The notes below the pieces were generated by a model. The model was not told the DNA's origin. It did not search any database and worked only from the letters and a program-made list of their open reading frames with translations. DNA of 64,000 bases from NCBI RefSeq assembly GCF_024710845.1, contig NZ_JANJTZ010000034.1:1-64000 (forward strand). The letters run 5' to 3'. Positions within the stretch are counted from its first letter, which is position 1. Each line of letters begins with the position of its first letter. Shown here in pieces: positions 38,102 through 48,982 of the stretch. Position numbers and translations under genes: made by a program. The DNA is from Mesorhizobium sp. (lineage in GTDB: Bacteria; Pseudomonadota; Alphaproteobacteria; Rhizobiales; Rhizobiaceae).

Positions 38102-38806
38102 ATGTCCAATCTTCCCCTTCTCACCCATCTCGTCGCAGGCGGTGTCACCTTCGTGTTCTTCTGGGGCGCCGTCCTCGCCGTCAAGGGCAGTCCCAGACAC
38201 AGGTTCTGGGGTCGCCAGTTCTTCATTTCCCTCGTTCCGGTCGGCCTGTCCGTCGGCGGGATTCTGATCCTGAGATCCGAGACGTTCGATCCGGCTTCGA
38301 TGGTCCAGTTCATCTATCTGCTGCTCTGCCTGCTGACGGTCGGCACGGTCGGGTGGACGGCCATCCGCTGGAAAGGCGATGTGGAACGTTTCCGCGGCCC
38401 GCATTTCAAGCTGCTCGGCCCGGCGATGTTCGTCAGCGGCGCCATCGTTCTCGCCGCCGGAGCCGCGTCCGGTCAGCCGCTCGCCATGATCCTGTCGAGC
38501 ATCGGGCTCGTCTACGGCAGCGCCATGATCCGCTTTGCCTGGCTCAAGACACCCCTTCATCCGAAATGGTGGCTCGGCTGGCATCTGAACTCCGTGCTGC
38601 TCTTGTCGTCGGCAGTCCACGGAACGCTGCTCGCGGTCGTCTACCGGACGCTGGTGGATCCTGCCGGCTTCGACGCGGCACAGCTCGTCACCCAGCCGGG
38701 CACCTTGCTGCTCGCGTTGGCGCTGCGGGTTCATATCGGGCGGCGGCGCGGCGTGCCTCTGCGCTTCCTCGCGGTTCCTCGCCGGGCCGGATTGGTCGGA
38801 GCATGA
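38102..38806 (+). CDS. Multi-pass membrane protein controlled by the adjacent TetR
   Basis: A 234-residue protein from ATG 38102 with GGAG upstream. About seven hydrophobic helices are visible. RHRFWGRQFF after the first helix loosely resembles the HrrlGr motif of DUF2306-type membrane proteins, but I do not assign a family. It is divergent from the tetR gene with the two operators in between, so its expression is probably induced by the TetR ligand. Confidence 0.75.
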   Translation: MSNLPLLTHLVAGGVTFVFFWGAVLAVKGSPRHRFWGRQFFISLVPVGLSVGGILILRSETFDPASMVQFIYLLLCLLTVGTVGWTAIRWKGDVERFRGPHFKLLGPAMFVSGAIVLAAGAASGQPLAMILSSIGLVYGSAMIRFAWLKTPLHPKWWLGWHLNSVLLLSSAVHGTLLAVVYRTLVDPAGFDAAQLVTQPGTLLLALALRVHIGRRRGVPLRFLAVPRRAGLVGA

Positions 38807-38832
38807 AGACCGGGCAGGCCCGGACACGGAAA

Positions 38833-38856
38833 GGGCCGCGGAGTGTTCCGCGGCCC
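38833..38856. terminator. Bidirectional terminator between the membrane gene and ilvC
   Basis: GGGCCGCGGA (38833-38842) pairs perfectly with TCCGCGGCCC (38847-38856) around a four-base loop. Reading leftwards from ilvC the stem is followed by TTT; reading rightwards it is followed by C then TT. It lies 35 bases past the ilvC stop. Confidence 0.75.
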
Positions 38857-38890
38857 CTTCAGTTTCAGTCCGTCAGGCACTTACGCCATT

Positions 38891-40602
<1,712 letters not shown>

Positions 40603-40612
40603 GCTCCGGATG

Positions 40613-40628
40613 CGTAACGAACGTTACG
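40613..40628. promoter_or_regulatory. Palindromic operator of the TetR gene upstream of ilvC
   Basis: CGTAACG-AA-CGTTACG, a perfect 7-base inverted repeat around AA, begins 10 bases upstream of the tetR start codon at 40602. This position and symmetry are typical of TetR autoregulatory sites. Confidence 0.7.
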
Positions 40629-40691
40629 GTTCGGCTCCGATACTGCATCCGCCGAGTAGGTGCAAGCGATGAATCGATTGATCTGCCTTGA

Positions 40692-41951
40692 TCACCCCAG
40701 CCGGGGCTCGGCCCGCGCGGAGAACGCCGCCCAGTCGGCTTCGATCAACCCCGTCGCCGCCAGCGGTCGCGCCAGCATCCCCGACACCATCAGCGCCAGG
40801 ATGCGCGGCACGGGCGGCACTTTCGCTACCGTCGCGACCAGCGTGTCACGCAGGAACGGCACGACGACCGAATCCGACTGGTAGAAGGGTGTCAGCACCA
40901 GCGACAGCATCTGGAACAGCCGCACATGAAACCGCCGGGTCGCCGCATAGGCGGCGAGCGCGTCGGCGATGTCGGGATAGAGGCGCAGCGCCTGCGCCAA
41001 TGCCGCCGCATCGAGCAGCGCCATGTTGGCCCCCTGCCCCAGTTGCGGGCTGGTCGAATGCGCCGCGTCGCCGATGACGGCGAGATTCCGTCCCGCCGGC
41101 ACCTTCAGCGTATGGTGGCCATAGCGCGCCAGCGTCAGGTCGTCGAAGGACGCGATCTGGTCGAGATAGGGCTGGCAGTCGGGCCAGTATCCTCTGACCT
41201 CCTCCTTCCAGGCCTCGATCCCCCGCGCCCTGACGGCCTCCGCCTCGGTCGGCTTCAGGCTCCAGAAGAAGGCGGACATCTGGCCGCCCGCGGGCGCGAT
41301 GCGGCCGATCGGCAGCACCCCGATCATCACCCGCGCCTTGACGTAGCGCTGCTGCAGCGCGTTGCGGTCGAAGCCCTCGCCGTGCCAGCCGAGCGAGGCC
41401 CAGAACGCGCCGTAGGCAAGTGGCCTCGGTTCCGCCGGCTTGTAGCAGGACCCCTTGAGGCGCGATTTCGAGCCGCTCGCATCGACGACGAGGTCATATG
41501 CCCCGAGCGCCATGCCGCCCTCCCCGGTCAGGGTCGCGCCCGACGTGGAGACTTCGATGCCGGTCGCTTCGGTCGAGGTACGGATCGGAATTCCTGCCGC
41601 GCCGACGGCGTCGTGCAGGACGTTGAAGAGCGCGGCCCGGTGAACGCCAAGGCCGAAACGCCCGCCCGGCAAGGCGTCGTAGCGGACGTCGAGCACGGTG
41701 CGGCCGGTTCGGGCGTCGGCGCCGTGCAGCCGTTCGATCCGCGCGCCCTGCGCCAGCATGGCCGGCATGAGCCCGAGCTTCGACAGCACGCACATCCCCG
41801 TCGGCTGCAGGATCAGCCCGGAACCCAGCGGCTTGGGAGCGTCGAACTTCTCCAGGATCTCGACCCGATGCCCGTCGCGCGACAAAAGCAGCGCGGCCGC
41901 CAGCCCTGCCGGTCCGGCGCCGACGATCGCGATCCTGAGTGAAGACGCCAT
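40692..41951 (-). CDS. FAD-dependent monooxygenase (PHBH family)
   Basis: About 419 residues from ATG 41951 (MASSLRIAIVGAGPAGLAAA). The dinucleotide-binding GxGxxG is at residues 10-15, and the second FAD motif GDAAHSTSPQLGQGANMALLDA is at about 294-315. These are the signatures of the flavin-dependent aromatic hydroxylase class. The substrate is unknown; no ring-cleavage genes are near. It is followed by an unlinked tetR gene on the same strand. Confidence 0.9.
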   Translation of the reverse strand: MASSLRIAIVGAGPAGLAAALLLSRDGHRVEILEKFDAPKPLGSGLILQPTGMCVLSKLGLMPAMLAQGARIERLHGADARTGRTVLDVRYDALPGGRFGLGVHRAALFNVLHDAVGAAGIPIRTSTEATGIEVSTSGATLTGEGGMALGAYDLVVDASGSKSRLKGSCYKPAEPRPLAYGAFWASLGWHGEGFDRNALQQRYVKARVMIGVLPIGRIAPAGGQMSAFFWSLKPTEAEAVRARGIEAWKEEVRGYWPDCQPYLDQIASFDDLTLARYGHHTLKVPAGRNLAVIGDAAHSTSPQLGQGANMALLDAAALAQALRLYPDIADALAAYAATRRFHVRLFQMLSLVLTPFYQSDSVVVPFLRDTLVATVAKVPPVPRILALMVSGMLARPLAATGLIEADWAAFSARAEPRLG

Positions 41952-42020
41952 GCCCTGCCCCCGTTTGCACCGACCTAAGACGGTCGCCAATGGCAAATCA
42001 ACCGGACATCGCGGCGCAAC

Positions 42021-43052
42021 CTATCTCTTCACCAGCCCCAGCCGCACCAGGCTCTCGCCCGTCGCGACGATCGCCTCCTCCGGCGGACGCGGCGACCAGC
42101 CGAGGATCTGCCTGGCCTTGGCGCCGGAGGCGTTCCTGATCTTGCCGAGTTCGGGGTCGGCGACGGCCCTCAGCGTCGGGCTGAACAGTGCGCCGATCCG
42201 GAGGAGCCAGTTCGGCATCACCCGCGTCGGCACCTTGCGCGCGGCAGCACCCATGCCGGACTTCAGCGCCCGCGCGATCTCCTGCACCGTCATGAAGTCG
42301 CCCGACACCGCCAGGAACCGCTCGCCCTTGGCCTCCGGCCGCGTCATCGCCAGGAGATGCAGGTCGGCTACGTCGCGCACGTCGACCACGCCAAACATCA
42401 GCTTGGGCAGCGCCGGCGCCCTGCCTTCGAGAAGGGTGCGGATGACGACGACGGACGCCGAATAGTCCGGCCCGAGAACAGGGCCGAAGACGACGACGGG
42501 ATTGACGGTCGCGAGTTCGAGCCCGTTTCCCTCGCGCGCAATAAAGTCCCAGGCCGCGCGTTCGGCGATCGCCTTCGACTTGACGTAGGCGGCGACATGC
42601 TGCGTCGGATCCGTCCAGTCCGTCTCCGCATAGACCGCGCCGCTGGGCGGCCTGCCATAGCCGATCGCCGCAAAGGACGAGGTCAGCACCACGCGTTTCG
42701 CGCCAGCGTCGCGCGCGGCCCGCAGGACCCTGAGCGCGCCGTCGCGCCCCGGCGCGATCAGCTCGTTCTCGTCCTTCGGCTGGGCGACAGGCAGCGGCGA
42801 GGCGACGTGCAGCACGTAGTCGCAGCCGGCCGACGCCTCGTTCCATCCTCCATCACCCATCAGATCCGCCTCGGCGAAGCTCAGCCTGTCGCCCGGCTCG
42901 CAGCCGCCCTCGCGCAGCATCGCCCGCACCTGCGTCTCGCGCGAGAGCGAGCGCACCGTCGTGCGCACCCGATAGCCGGCGTCGATCAGCCTGATGATGC
43001 AGTGCGCGCCGATGAAGCCGGAGCCGCCGGTGACCAGGACAAGTCCGCTCAT
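42021..43052 (-). CDS. NAD(P)-dependent aldehyde/dihydroflavonol-reductase-like oxidoreductase (extended SDR)
   Basis: A 343-residue extended short-chain dehydrogenase. The N-terminal VLVTGGSGFIGAHC binds NAD(P)H. The catalytic YxxxK motif reads AAYVKSKAIAE, with upstream LTSSFAAIGYG supplying the serine. Its closest general class is dihydroflavonol-4-reductase-like aldehyde reductases. It is encoded downstream of an HxlR regulator on the same strand, 13 bases away, so likely in one operon with it. Confidence 0.9.
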   Translation of the reverse strand: MSGLVLVTGGSGFIGAHCIIRLIDAGYRVRTTVRSLSRETQVRAMLREGGCEPGDRLSFAEADLMGDGGWNEASAGCDYVLHVASPLPVAQPKDENELIAPGRDGALRVLRAARDAGAKRVVLTSSFAAIGYGRPPSGAVYAETDWTDPTQHVAAYVKSKAIAERAAWDFIAREGNGLELATVNPVVVFGPVLGPDYSASVVVIRTLLEGRAPALPKLMFGVVDVRDVADLHLLAMTRPEAKGERFLAVSGDFMTVQEIARALKSGMGAAARKVPTRVMPNWLLRIGALFSPTLRAVADPELGKIRNASGAKARQILGWSPRPPEEAIVATGESLVRLGLVKR

Positions 43053-43065
43053 GGGGCCGTCGCTC

Positions 43066-43476
43066 TCAGATTTCGGTTCGGTCGAACTGTTCGCGCGCTG
43101 CTTTCACCCGGTCGAAATTGCCCTCCGCCCACATCAGCAGGTGTTGCAGCGAATCGTACATCGAACGGCCGAGATCGGTCAGGCTGTATTCGACGCTCGG
43201 CGGCTTCGTCGGAAACACCTCGCGATGGACGTAGCCGTCGCGCTGCAGGTCGCGCAGCGTCTCGGTCAGCATGCGCTGCGAAATGTCGGGCACGAGGCGG
43301 CGCAGCTCGCCGAAACGGTATGGCTTTTCGGCGAGCGCCATCAGCAGCAGCGAACTCCACTTGCCGAAGATGTTCTGCACCACGTTGCGGATCGGGCAAT
43401 TGGCGAGCCCGCCCTGCGCGACATTGGCACGGTAGATCTCGATCTTCTGGCGGGCGGAGGCGATGCGGGCGTCCAT
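43066..43476 (-). CDS. HxlR family transcriptional regulator
   Basis: A 136-residue winged-helix protein from ATG 43476 with GGAAGG upstream. The conserved CPIRNVVQNIFGKWSSLLLMAL opening has a Cys often involved in redox or aldehyde sensing in this family, and RFGELRRLVPDISQRMLTETLRDL is the recognition-helix region. It is divergent from the QorB-like gene, the same arrangement as E. coli ytfH-ytfG. Confidence 0.92.
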   Translation of the reverse strand: MDARIASARQKIEIYRANVAQGGLANCPIRNVVQNIFGKWSSLLLMALAEKPYRFGELRRLVPDISQRMLTETLRDLQRDGYVHREVFPTKPPSVEYSLTDLGRSMYDSLQHLLMWAEGNFDRVKAAREQFDRTEI

Positions 43477-43589
43477 TGCGGTTCCTTCCAGGTAACCAGT
43501 GGAGTTCAAACTGCCTTCTTTACGCAGCCACTGCAATATACAATTTAGTGCTGGTCTCGAAAAGAGAGCTTGTTTCAAAGGAGCCAGCA

Positions 43590-44477
43590 ATGTCCGACAC
43601 CATCTTCGTCACCGGCGCCTCCGGCCATCTCGGCCAGGCGATCATCTCCCACCTTCTGGGCAGCCAGGGCGTCGCGCCGTCGCGCATCGTTGCCGGCAGC
43701 CGCAACCCCGAAAAGCTCGCGGACCTCGCGGCGAAAGGCGTCAGCGTCGTCAAGGCCGATTTTGACGATCCCGCCGGGCTGGAAAAGGCCTTCGCGGGCG
43801 CCGGCACGGTCCTCATCGTTTCGACGGACGTCCTGGACGGCGCTGGCACGCGCCTGCGCCAGCACAAGACGGCGGTCGCCGCCGCGAACAAGGCCGGCGT
43901 GAGCCGCCTCGCCTACACATCGATCCCCATTGCCGACACGTCGAAGATTTCCTTCGCGCCCGACCATTCCGGCACCGAGGAGGCGATCAAGGCCACCGGC
44001 CTGCCCTATCTCATCTTCCGCGACAGCTGGTACCAGGAAAACCTGTTCATGAGCCTGCCGCAGGCGCTGAAATCAGGCCAGTGGTACACCTCCGCCGCCG
44101 ACGGCAAGACCGCCTTCGTCGCGCGCGACGACATCGCGGCGGCAATCGCCGGCGCGCTCGCCAATCCGGCGGCCGGCAGCGTCACCTACACGCTGACGGC
44201 CGAGGAAGCACTGACCAAGGACGAGATCGCCGCGCTCGCCACCGAGATCACCGGCAAGCCAATTCAGGTCGTCCGACTCAGCGACGAGCAGCTGGCCGGC
44301 GGCATGAAGGCGGCCGGCGTTCCGGAGGCCTTCATTCCCACCCTCGTCTCCTTCGACACTGCCACGCGCGCAGGCGACCTCGCTACCGTCACCAAAGACA
44401 CCGCGACGCTTTCGGGCCGCAAGCCGAAGTCGCTGCGCGACTTCCTGACCGAGAACAAGGCGGCTCTTCTCGGCTGA
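43590..44477 (+). CDS. QorB-like NAD(P)H:quinone oxidoreductase (NmrA-type SDR)
   Basis: A 295-residue protein starting MSDTIFVTGASGHLGQAIIS. The TGASGHLG nucleotide-binding loop, RLAYTSIP, SGTEEAIKATGLPY and RDSWYQENL segments match QorB/YtfG, which reduces quinones with NADPH. AAAGGAG lies upstream. The divergent HxlR gene supports regulation by quinone or aldehyde stress. Confidence 0.9.
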   Translation: MSDTIFVTGASGHLGQAIISHLLGSQGVAPSRIVAGSRNPEKLADLAAKGVSVVKADFDDPAGLEKAFAGAGTVLIVSTDVLDGAGTRLRQHKTAVAAANKAGVSRLAYTSIPIADTSKISFAPDHSGTEEAIKATGLPYLIFRDSWYQENLFMSLPQALKSGQWYTSAADGKTAFVARDDIAAAIAGALANPAAGSVTYTLTAEEALTKDEIAALATEITGKPIQVVRLSDEQLAGGMKAAGVPEAFIPTLVSFDTATRAGDLATVTKDTATLSGRKPKSLRDFLTENKAALLG

Positions 44478-44519
44478 TCCGGTCGCCTTGGGGATGCCGG
44501 TTCCGCCGGCGTCCCCTCC

Positions 44520-46454
44520 TCAGATCGCGACCTGTGTGCCGATCTCGACCACTCGGCCGGTCGGGATCTGGAAATACTCCGTTGCGTCGGAGGCGGTGCG
44601 CGCGAGCGCTATGTAGAGCCTGTCCTGCCATAGCGGCATGCCGGACGTGGCAGAAGCTTTCAGCGACCGCCGCGACAAGAAGAACGACGTTGTCATGATG
44701 TCGTATTTCCAGCCGAGCTTGCGGCAGATGGCCAGCGCCTTCGGGATGTTGGGCTGCTCCATGTAGCCGAACTTTAGCTTGACCCGCATGAACAGCGGGC
44801 TGACCGCCTCGATCCGCACACGTTCGCTGTCCGGAACGCGCGGCTGCTGCAACGTCACGATCGTCAGGATGACGTTGTTCTCATGCAGCACCTTGTAGTG
44901 CTTGAGACTGTGCATCAGCGCGGTTGGCGCGCTGAGCGGGTCGCTGGTCAGGAACACCGCCGTGCCCGGAACCAGCGTCGGCGGCTTCTTGGTCATCTGC
45001 TCGATCAGGAAATCGAGCGGGATTTCGGACTTGCGGGTCTTCTCGAAGAGCATTCGCGAGCCGCGCACCCAGGTCACCATGATGAGGGCCATGACGCTGG
45101 CGACGGCGAGTGACACCCACCCGCCATCGATGATCTTCACGGCGTTCGCCAGGAAAAAGCCGCTATCGACCACGGCAAAGACCGCCGTTGTCGCGACTGC
45201 CAGCGGCAGAGCCCAGAGCCAGCGCCGACGCATCACGACAAAGAGCAGGATCGTTGTCACCAGCATTTCGCCGGTCACGGAAATGCCGTAGGCGGCGGCG
45301 AGCGAACTCGATTCCGCGAACCCGACCACCAGCCAGACGACGCCGATGTAGAGCAGCATGTTGACGCGCGGCATGTAGATCTGGCCCTGCTGGCTGGCCG
45401 ACGTGTGTTGCACTTCGATGCGGGGCAGAATGTTCAGCGCCACGGCCTGCCGCGTCAGCGAATAGGCTCCCGAGATCACCGCCTGGCTGGCGATGACGGT
45501 CGCCGCGGTCGCCAAGATCACCATCGGCAGCAGCGCCCAGGGCGGCAGCATCTCGAAGAAGGGATTGTGCGGCTGCCCGCCGTGCGCGAGCACGAATGCA
45601 CCCTGGCCGAAATAGTTCAGCAAGAGGCTCGGAAAGACGATCGCGATCCAGGCAATCACGATCGGCCGGCGACCGAAATGGCCGAGGTCGACATAGAGCG
45701 CCTCCGCGCCCGTCACCGCCAGGAACACCGCGCCGATGGTGACAAAGGCGACATCCGACTGCGAGAACAGGTAGTTGAGTGCGTAGTACGGGTTGAGCGC
45801 CAGAAGCACGCCCAGATCGTCTGCGATATGCGACAGGCCGGAGATGCCCAGCGCGAGAAACCAGACGGCGGTGACCGGGCCGAAGACGGACGCGACGCTG
45901 CCAGTGCCGAAGCGTTGCACGAAGAACAGTACAGACAGGATCGCGATCGTGATCGGCACGACATAGGGCTCGAACGCGGGCGTGACGACCTTCAGGCCTT
46001 CGACCGCCGACAAGACGGAAATGGCAGGCGTGATGATCGCATCGCCGAAAAACAGCGCCGCCCCGCAGATGCCGATCGCAAGGATGGCGCCGGAGCCTCT
46101 GGTCACGCTGCCGCGCGCCAGCGCCATCAGGGAGAGGGTTCCGCCTTCCCCCTTGTTGTCGGCGCGCAAGACGAAGACGACATACTTAATCGTGACGATT
46201 AGCGTCAGCGCCCATACGATTAGCGACAGCAAGCCGAGCACGTCCGCGCGGCTAGCCAAGCCCCCGCCCGACGACGCGTGCAAGGCCTCGCGGAAAGCAT
46301 AGATCGGGCTGGTGCCGATGTCGCCATAGACGACGCCCAGCGCCCCAAGGATCAGGAGCTTCAGGCTTTGCGGCCGATGTTCGGACTCCGTGTCCGAACC
46401 ATTCTCGGATGCCGGCTTTTCCGATACCGCTTCGACCATGGAACCAAGCTCCAC
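44520..46454 (-). CDS. kup: Low-affinity potassium transport system protein Kup
   Basis: A 644-residue potassium/proton symporter. An N-terminal cytoplasmic tail leads to [20 protein letters not shown], the highly conserved first helix. About 12 membrane helices run to roughly residue 450; the C-terminal domain is soluble ([20 protein letters not shown]). It is a full-length, ordinary Kup. Confidence 0.96.
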   Translation of the reverse strand: MELGSMVEAVSEKPASENGSDTESEHRPQSLKLLILGALGVVYGDIGTSPIYAFREALHASSGGGLASRADVLGLLSLIVWALTLIVTIKYVVFVLRADNKGEGGTLSLMALARGSVTRGSGAILAIGICGAALFFGDAIITPAISVLSAVEGLKVVTPAFEPYVVPITIAILSVLFFVQRFGTGSVASVFGPVTAVWFLALGISGLSHIADDLGVLLALNPYYALNYLFSQSDVAFVTIGAVFLAVTGAEALYVDLGHFGRRPIVIAWIAIVFPSLLLNYFGQGAFVLAHGGQPHNPFFEMLPPWALLPMVILATAATVIASQAVISGAYSLTRQAVALNILPRIEVQHTSASQQGQIYMPRVNMLLYIGVVWLVVGFAESSSLAAAYGISVTGEMLVTTILLFVVMRRRWLWALPLAVATTAVFAVVDSGFFLANAVKIIDGGWVSLAVASVMALIMVTWVRGSRMLFEKTRKSEIPLDFLIEQMTKKPPTLVPGTAVFLTSDPLSAPTALMHSLKHYKVLHENNVILTIVTLQQPRVPDSERVRIEAVSPLFMRVKLKFGYMEQPNIPKALAICRKLGWKYDIMTTSFFLSRRSLKASATSGMPLWQDRLYIALARTASDATEYFQIPTGRVVEIGTQVAI

Positions 46455-46545
46455 CCGTGACGGGCCGCCCGGGATGGGCGCTGTCCGTTATTCCTGCTGC
46501 AATGCAAAAGCAACGGCAATATCTATGGTTCCGCTCCGGTCTAGA

Positions 46546-47286
46546 TCACCACCCACAGGCCGAAAGGAAGCGGCGCACGGTCGCCGCCATGCCGAATTCC
46601 AGCGCATCCGCCGTCAAGCCGTGGCCGATCGACACTTCCGCGAGCTTCGGTATCCTCCTCGCCAGTGCCGGCATGTTGGCGACGGTGAGATCGTGCCCGG
46701 CGTTGACGCCGAGACCCGCGCCGATCGCGGCATCCGCCGTCTTTCCTAACATTTCCAGCAGCTTGGCAGCCTTTTCCGAATCATCGTAGCAGCCGCCATA
46801 GGGGCCGGTGTAGAGTTCGATCCGATCTGTACCGGTCGCCTTCGCCGCCTCCACCTGCGCCGGATCGGCGTCGGCGAAGAGCGAGACGCGCATGCCGCCC
46901 TTCTTCAGCCGCGCCACGATCGGCTTCAGCCGCTCGAGCTCCGCGCGAAAATCCCAGCCATGGTCGGAAGTCGCCTGCGACGGATCGTCCGGCACCAGCG
47001 TCACCTGCTCCGGCTGGTGCTTTTCCACCAGTTGCAGGAAATCCTCGCTCGGGTAGCCCTCGATGTTGAACTCGGCCTTCGGGAACTCGTCGTCAATCAG
47101 CGCGCGCAGCGGCGCGAGGTCGGAAAACCGGATATGCCGCTCGTCCGGGCGGGGATGCACTGTCAGGCCATGTGCCCCTGCGGCAAGCGCGATACGCCCG
47201 AGCCCGGTGACGCTCGGCCACGGCAGGTCGCGGCGGTTGCGCAGCATGGCGATGGCATTGAGGTTGACGGAGAGCTTGGCCGGCAT
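46546..47286 (-). CDS. pdxJ: Pyridoxine 5'-phosphate synthase
   Basis: About 246 residues from [20 protein letters not shown] at 47286; an ATG four codons upstream (47298) is the alternative. PdxJ condenses 3-amino-2-oxopropyl phosphate and deoxyxylulose phosphate to pyridoxine phosphate. [25 protein letters not shown] (catalytic His), [24 protein letters not shown] and GVNAGHDLT are all conserved. DXP-dependent B6 synthesis is normal in this group. Confidence 0.96.
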   Translation of the reverse strand: MPAKLSVNLNAIAMLRNRRDLPWPSVTGLGRIALAAGAHGLTVHPRPDERHIRFSDLAPLRALIDDEFPKAEFNIEGYPSEDFLQLVEKHQPEQVTLVPDDPSQATSDHGWDFRAELERLKPIVARLKKGGMRVSLFADADPAQVEAAKATGTDRIELYTGPYGGCYDDSEKAAKLLEMLGKTADAAIGAGLGVNAGHDLTVANMPALARRIPKLAEVSIGHGLTADALEFGMAATVRRFLSACGW

Positions 47287-47394
47287 GATGGTCCGCATGG
47301 CAGTTTCGACGCCGCCTTATAGGGCCTTTCGGCGGAACAGACACCGCCATTCGAGTGTTCCAGTGTCAACGTCGCGCATCCGAAGGGACAGACC

Positions 47395-47802
47395 ATGCAT
47401 TCGCTCGACCCGGTCCCGGCCGTCCGCCGCCTCGAGACCGACAATCCTGAAGTTTTCGCCATCGAGATTTCCGGCCAGGCGTCGTCCGCCGACGCGGAAA
47501 ACATGTTCGGCCTGCTCGAGGGCGCCTATGCCCTGCACGACCGCATCGACGTGCTGGTGCGCGCGACGCGGTATGAAGGGGCGGACTGGGGCGAGATCGA
47601 TCCCGACACTGTCGCCGAGGGCCGCAGGCGCGCCGAGCAATACGTGCGGCGCTGCGCCGTGGTCGGCGGACCGGACTGGACCGAACGCGTCGGCGGTTTC
47701 TTCTCCCGACCCGTCCCGGGCGACCTTCGCTATTTCAACGCGGAAGACGAGGCTGATGCCTGGGAGTGGCTCGGCGCCAGGGAGATCCCCGAGCGGATCT
47801 GA
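47395..47802 (+). CDS. STAS/SEC14-type (SpoIIAA-like) domain protein
   Basis: A 135-residue soluble protein. EVFAIEISGQASSADAENMF, then IDVLVRATRYEGADW and RRCAVVGGPDWTERVGGFF, match the SpoIIAA-like/DUF3478 family. These are small single-domain proteins with a STAS/CRAL-TRIO-like fold; their function is unknown. It is divergent from pdxJ and ends at the first base before the stop of the convergent helicase gene. Confidence 0.82.
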   Translation: MHSLDPVPAVRRLETDNPEVFAIEISGQASSADAENMFGLLEGAYALHDRIDVLVRATRYEGADWGEIDPDTVAEGRRRAEQYVRRCAVVGGPDWTERVGGFFSRPVPGDLRYFNAEDEADAWEWLGAREIPERI

Positions 47803-48930
47803 TCAGCGCACGATCGTAAGCCGCTTCGCCGCGCGGGTGATCGCCGTGTAGAGCCAGCGCTGGCGCGTTTCCTTGAACGCCCAGCTCTCGTCGAACAGCA
47901 CGACATTGTCCCACTGCGAGCCTTGAGCCTTGTGGACGGTCAGCGCGTAACCGTAGTCGAAATCGTCGAAACGCTTCTTGGTCGCCCACGGAATTTCGGT
48001 ATCGGGATCCTCGAACTGCGCCTTCAGGAGCTTGATCTTGGCGACGCCGCGATCGGGATCATCCTCTTCCGGCGACACCAGCAGATTGATGCCCAGCTTC
48101 ACCGTCTCGCGCGAGGAGGTCATCACCTTCCACAGCGAGCCGTTGAGCAGGCCCTTGGCCGGATCGTTGCGCAGGCAGACCAGCTTGTCGCCCGCCTGCG
48201 GATAGGAAGCGGTGAAGCCTTTCAGCTCGCGCAGCCGCATGTTGTAGCGCTTGCGCGTCCGATTGGTCCCGACGAGCACCTGATCCGCTTCGAGCACCAG
48301 GTCCTGCGTCACCCGGTCCTTGCCGATCACCTGCGCCGTGCCGTAGTCGCCATGCATGAACTCGCGTCCCTCGCGCACGTCGAGCGCGAGGCGGATGATC
48401 GGGTTGTCCCGGGCCTGACGGTGGATTTCCGTCAGCAGATGGTCGGGCTCGTGCTCGGTGAAGAAGCCGCCTCCCGAGATCGGCGGCAGCTGCGCCGGAT
48501 CGCCCAGCACCAGCACCGGCGTGCCGAAGGAGAGCAGGTCGCGGCCGAGTTGCTCGTCCACCATCGAGCATTCGTCGATCACGACCAGCTTGGCCTTCGA
48601 GATCGGGCTCTGCCGGTTGAGCGAGAAGGTCGGCGACATCGACGTCTTACCGGTCACCTCGTCGGACACGCTCTCTTCGCCCTTGGGCCGGTAGATCAGC
48701 GAGTGGATCGTCCGCGCATTGGTCGCACCCTTCGAGCGCAGCACCTGCGCCGCCTTGCCGGTGAAGGCCGCGAACTGCACCTGGCCGTCGACATGCTCGG
48801 CGAAATGCCGCGCCAGCGTCGTCTTGCCCGTGCCGGCATAGCCGAACAGGCGGAACACCTGCGGCCGGCCGGCCTTCAGCCAGCGGTCGACAGCCACGAG
48901 CGCGGCATCCTGTTGGGGCGAGAAGTCCAT
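47803..48930 (-). CDS. RecD/Dda-like superfamily 1 DNA helicase
   Basis: A 375-residue ATPase, much shorter than RecD2 (about 700) and close in size to phage T4 Dda. The motifs run in order: Walker A GYAGTGKTTLARHF at about residues 29-42, motif Ia AAFTGKAAQVLRSKG, motif II VVIDECSMVD, motif III LVLGDPAQLPP, motif IV/V region FDYGYALTVHKAQGSQWDNVVLFDE, and motif VI WLYTAITRAAKRL. A beta-barrel insert precedes the last motifs. Likely a 5'-3' helicase in replication or repair. Confidence 0.92.
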   Translation of the reverse strand: MDFSPQQDAALVAVDRWLKAGRPQVFRLFGYAGTGKTTLARHFAEHVDGQVQFAAFTGKAAQVLRSKGATNARTIHSLIYRPKGEESVSDEVTGKTSMSPTFSLNRQSPISKAKLVVIDECSMVDEQLGRDLLSFGTPVLVLGDPAQLPPISGGGFFTEHEPDHLLTEIHRQARDNPIIRLALDVREGREFMHGDYGTAQVIGKDRVTQDLVLEADQVLVGTNRTRKRYNMRLRELKGFTASYPQAGDKLVCLRNDPAKGLLNGSLWKVMTSSRETVKLGINLLVSPEEDDPDRGVAKIKLLKAQFEDPDTEIPWATKKRFDDFDYGYALTVHKAQGSQWDNVVLFDESWAFKETRQRWLYTAITRAAKRLTIVR

Positions 48931-48982
48931 CAGTCTGACTGACAGGATTCGGCCGCGCGGCGCAAGGATTGAGAACCCGCCC

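Noticed and set aside
40667-40695. TTGATCTGCCTTGATC near the FAD monooxygenase stop, resembling an FNR box
   Set aside because: It is a direct repeat, not the TTGAT-N4-ATCAA palindrome, and lies at the 3' end of a gene.
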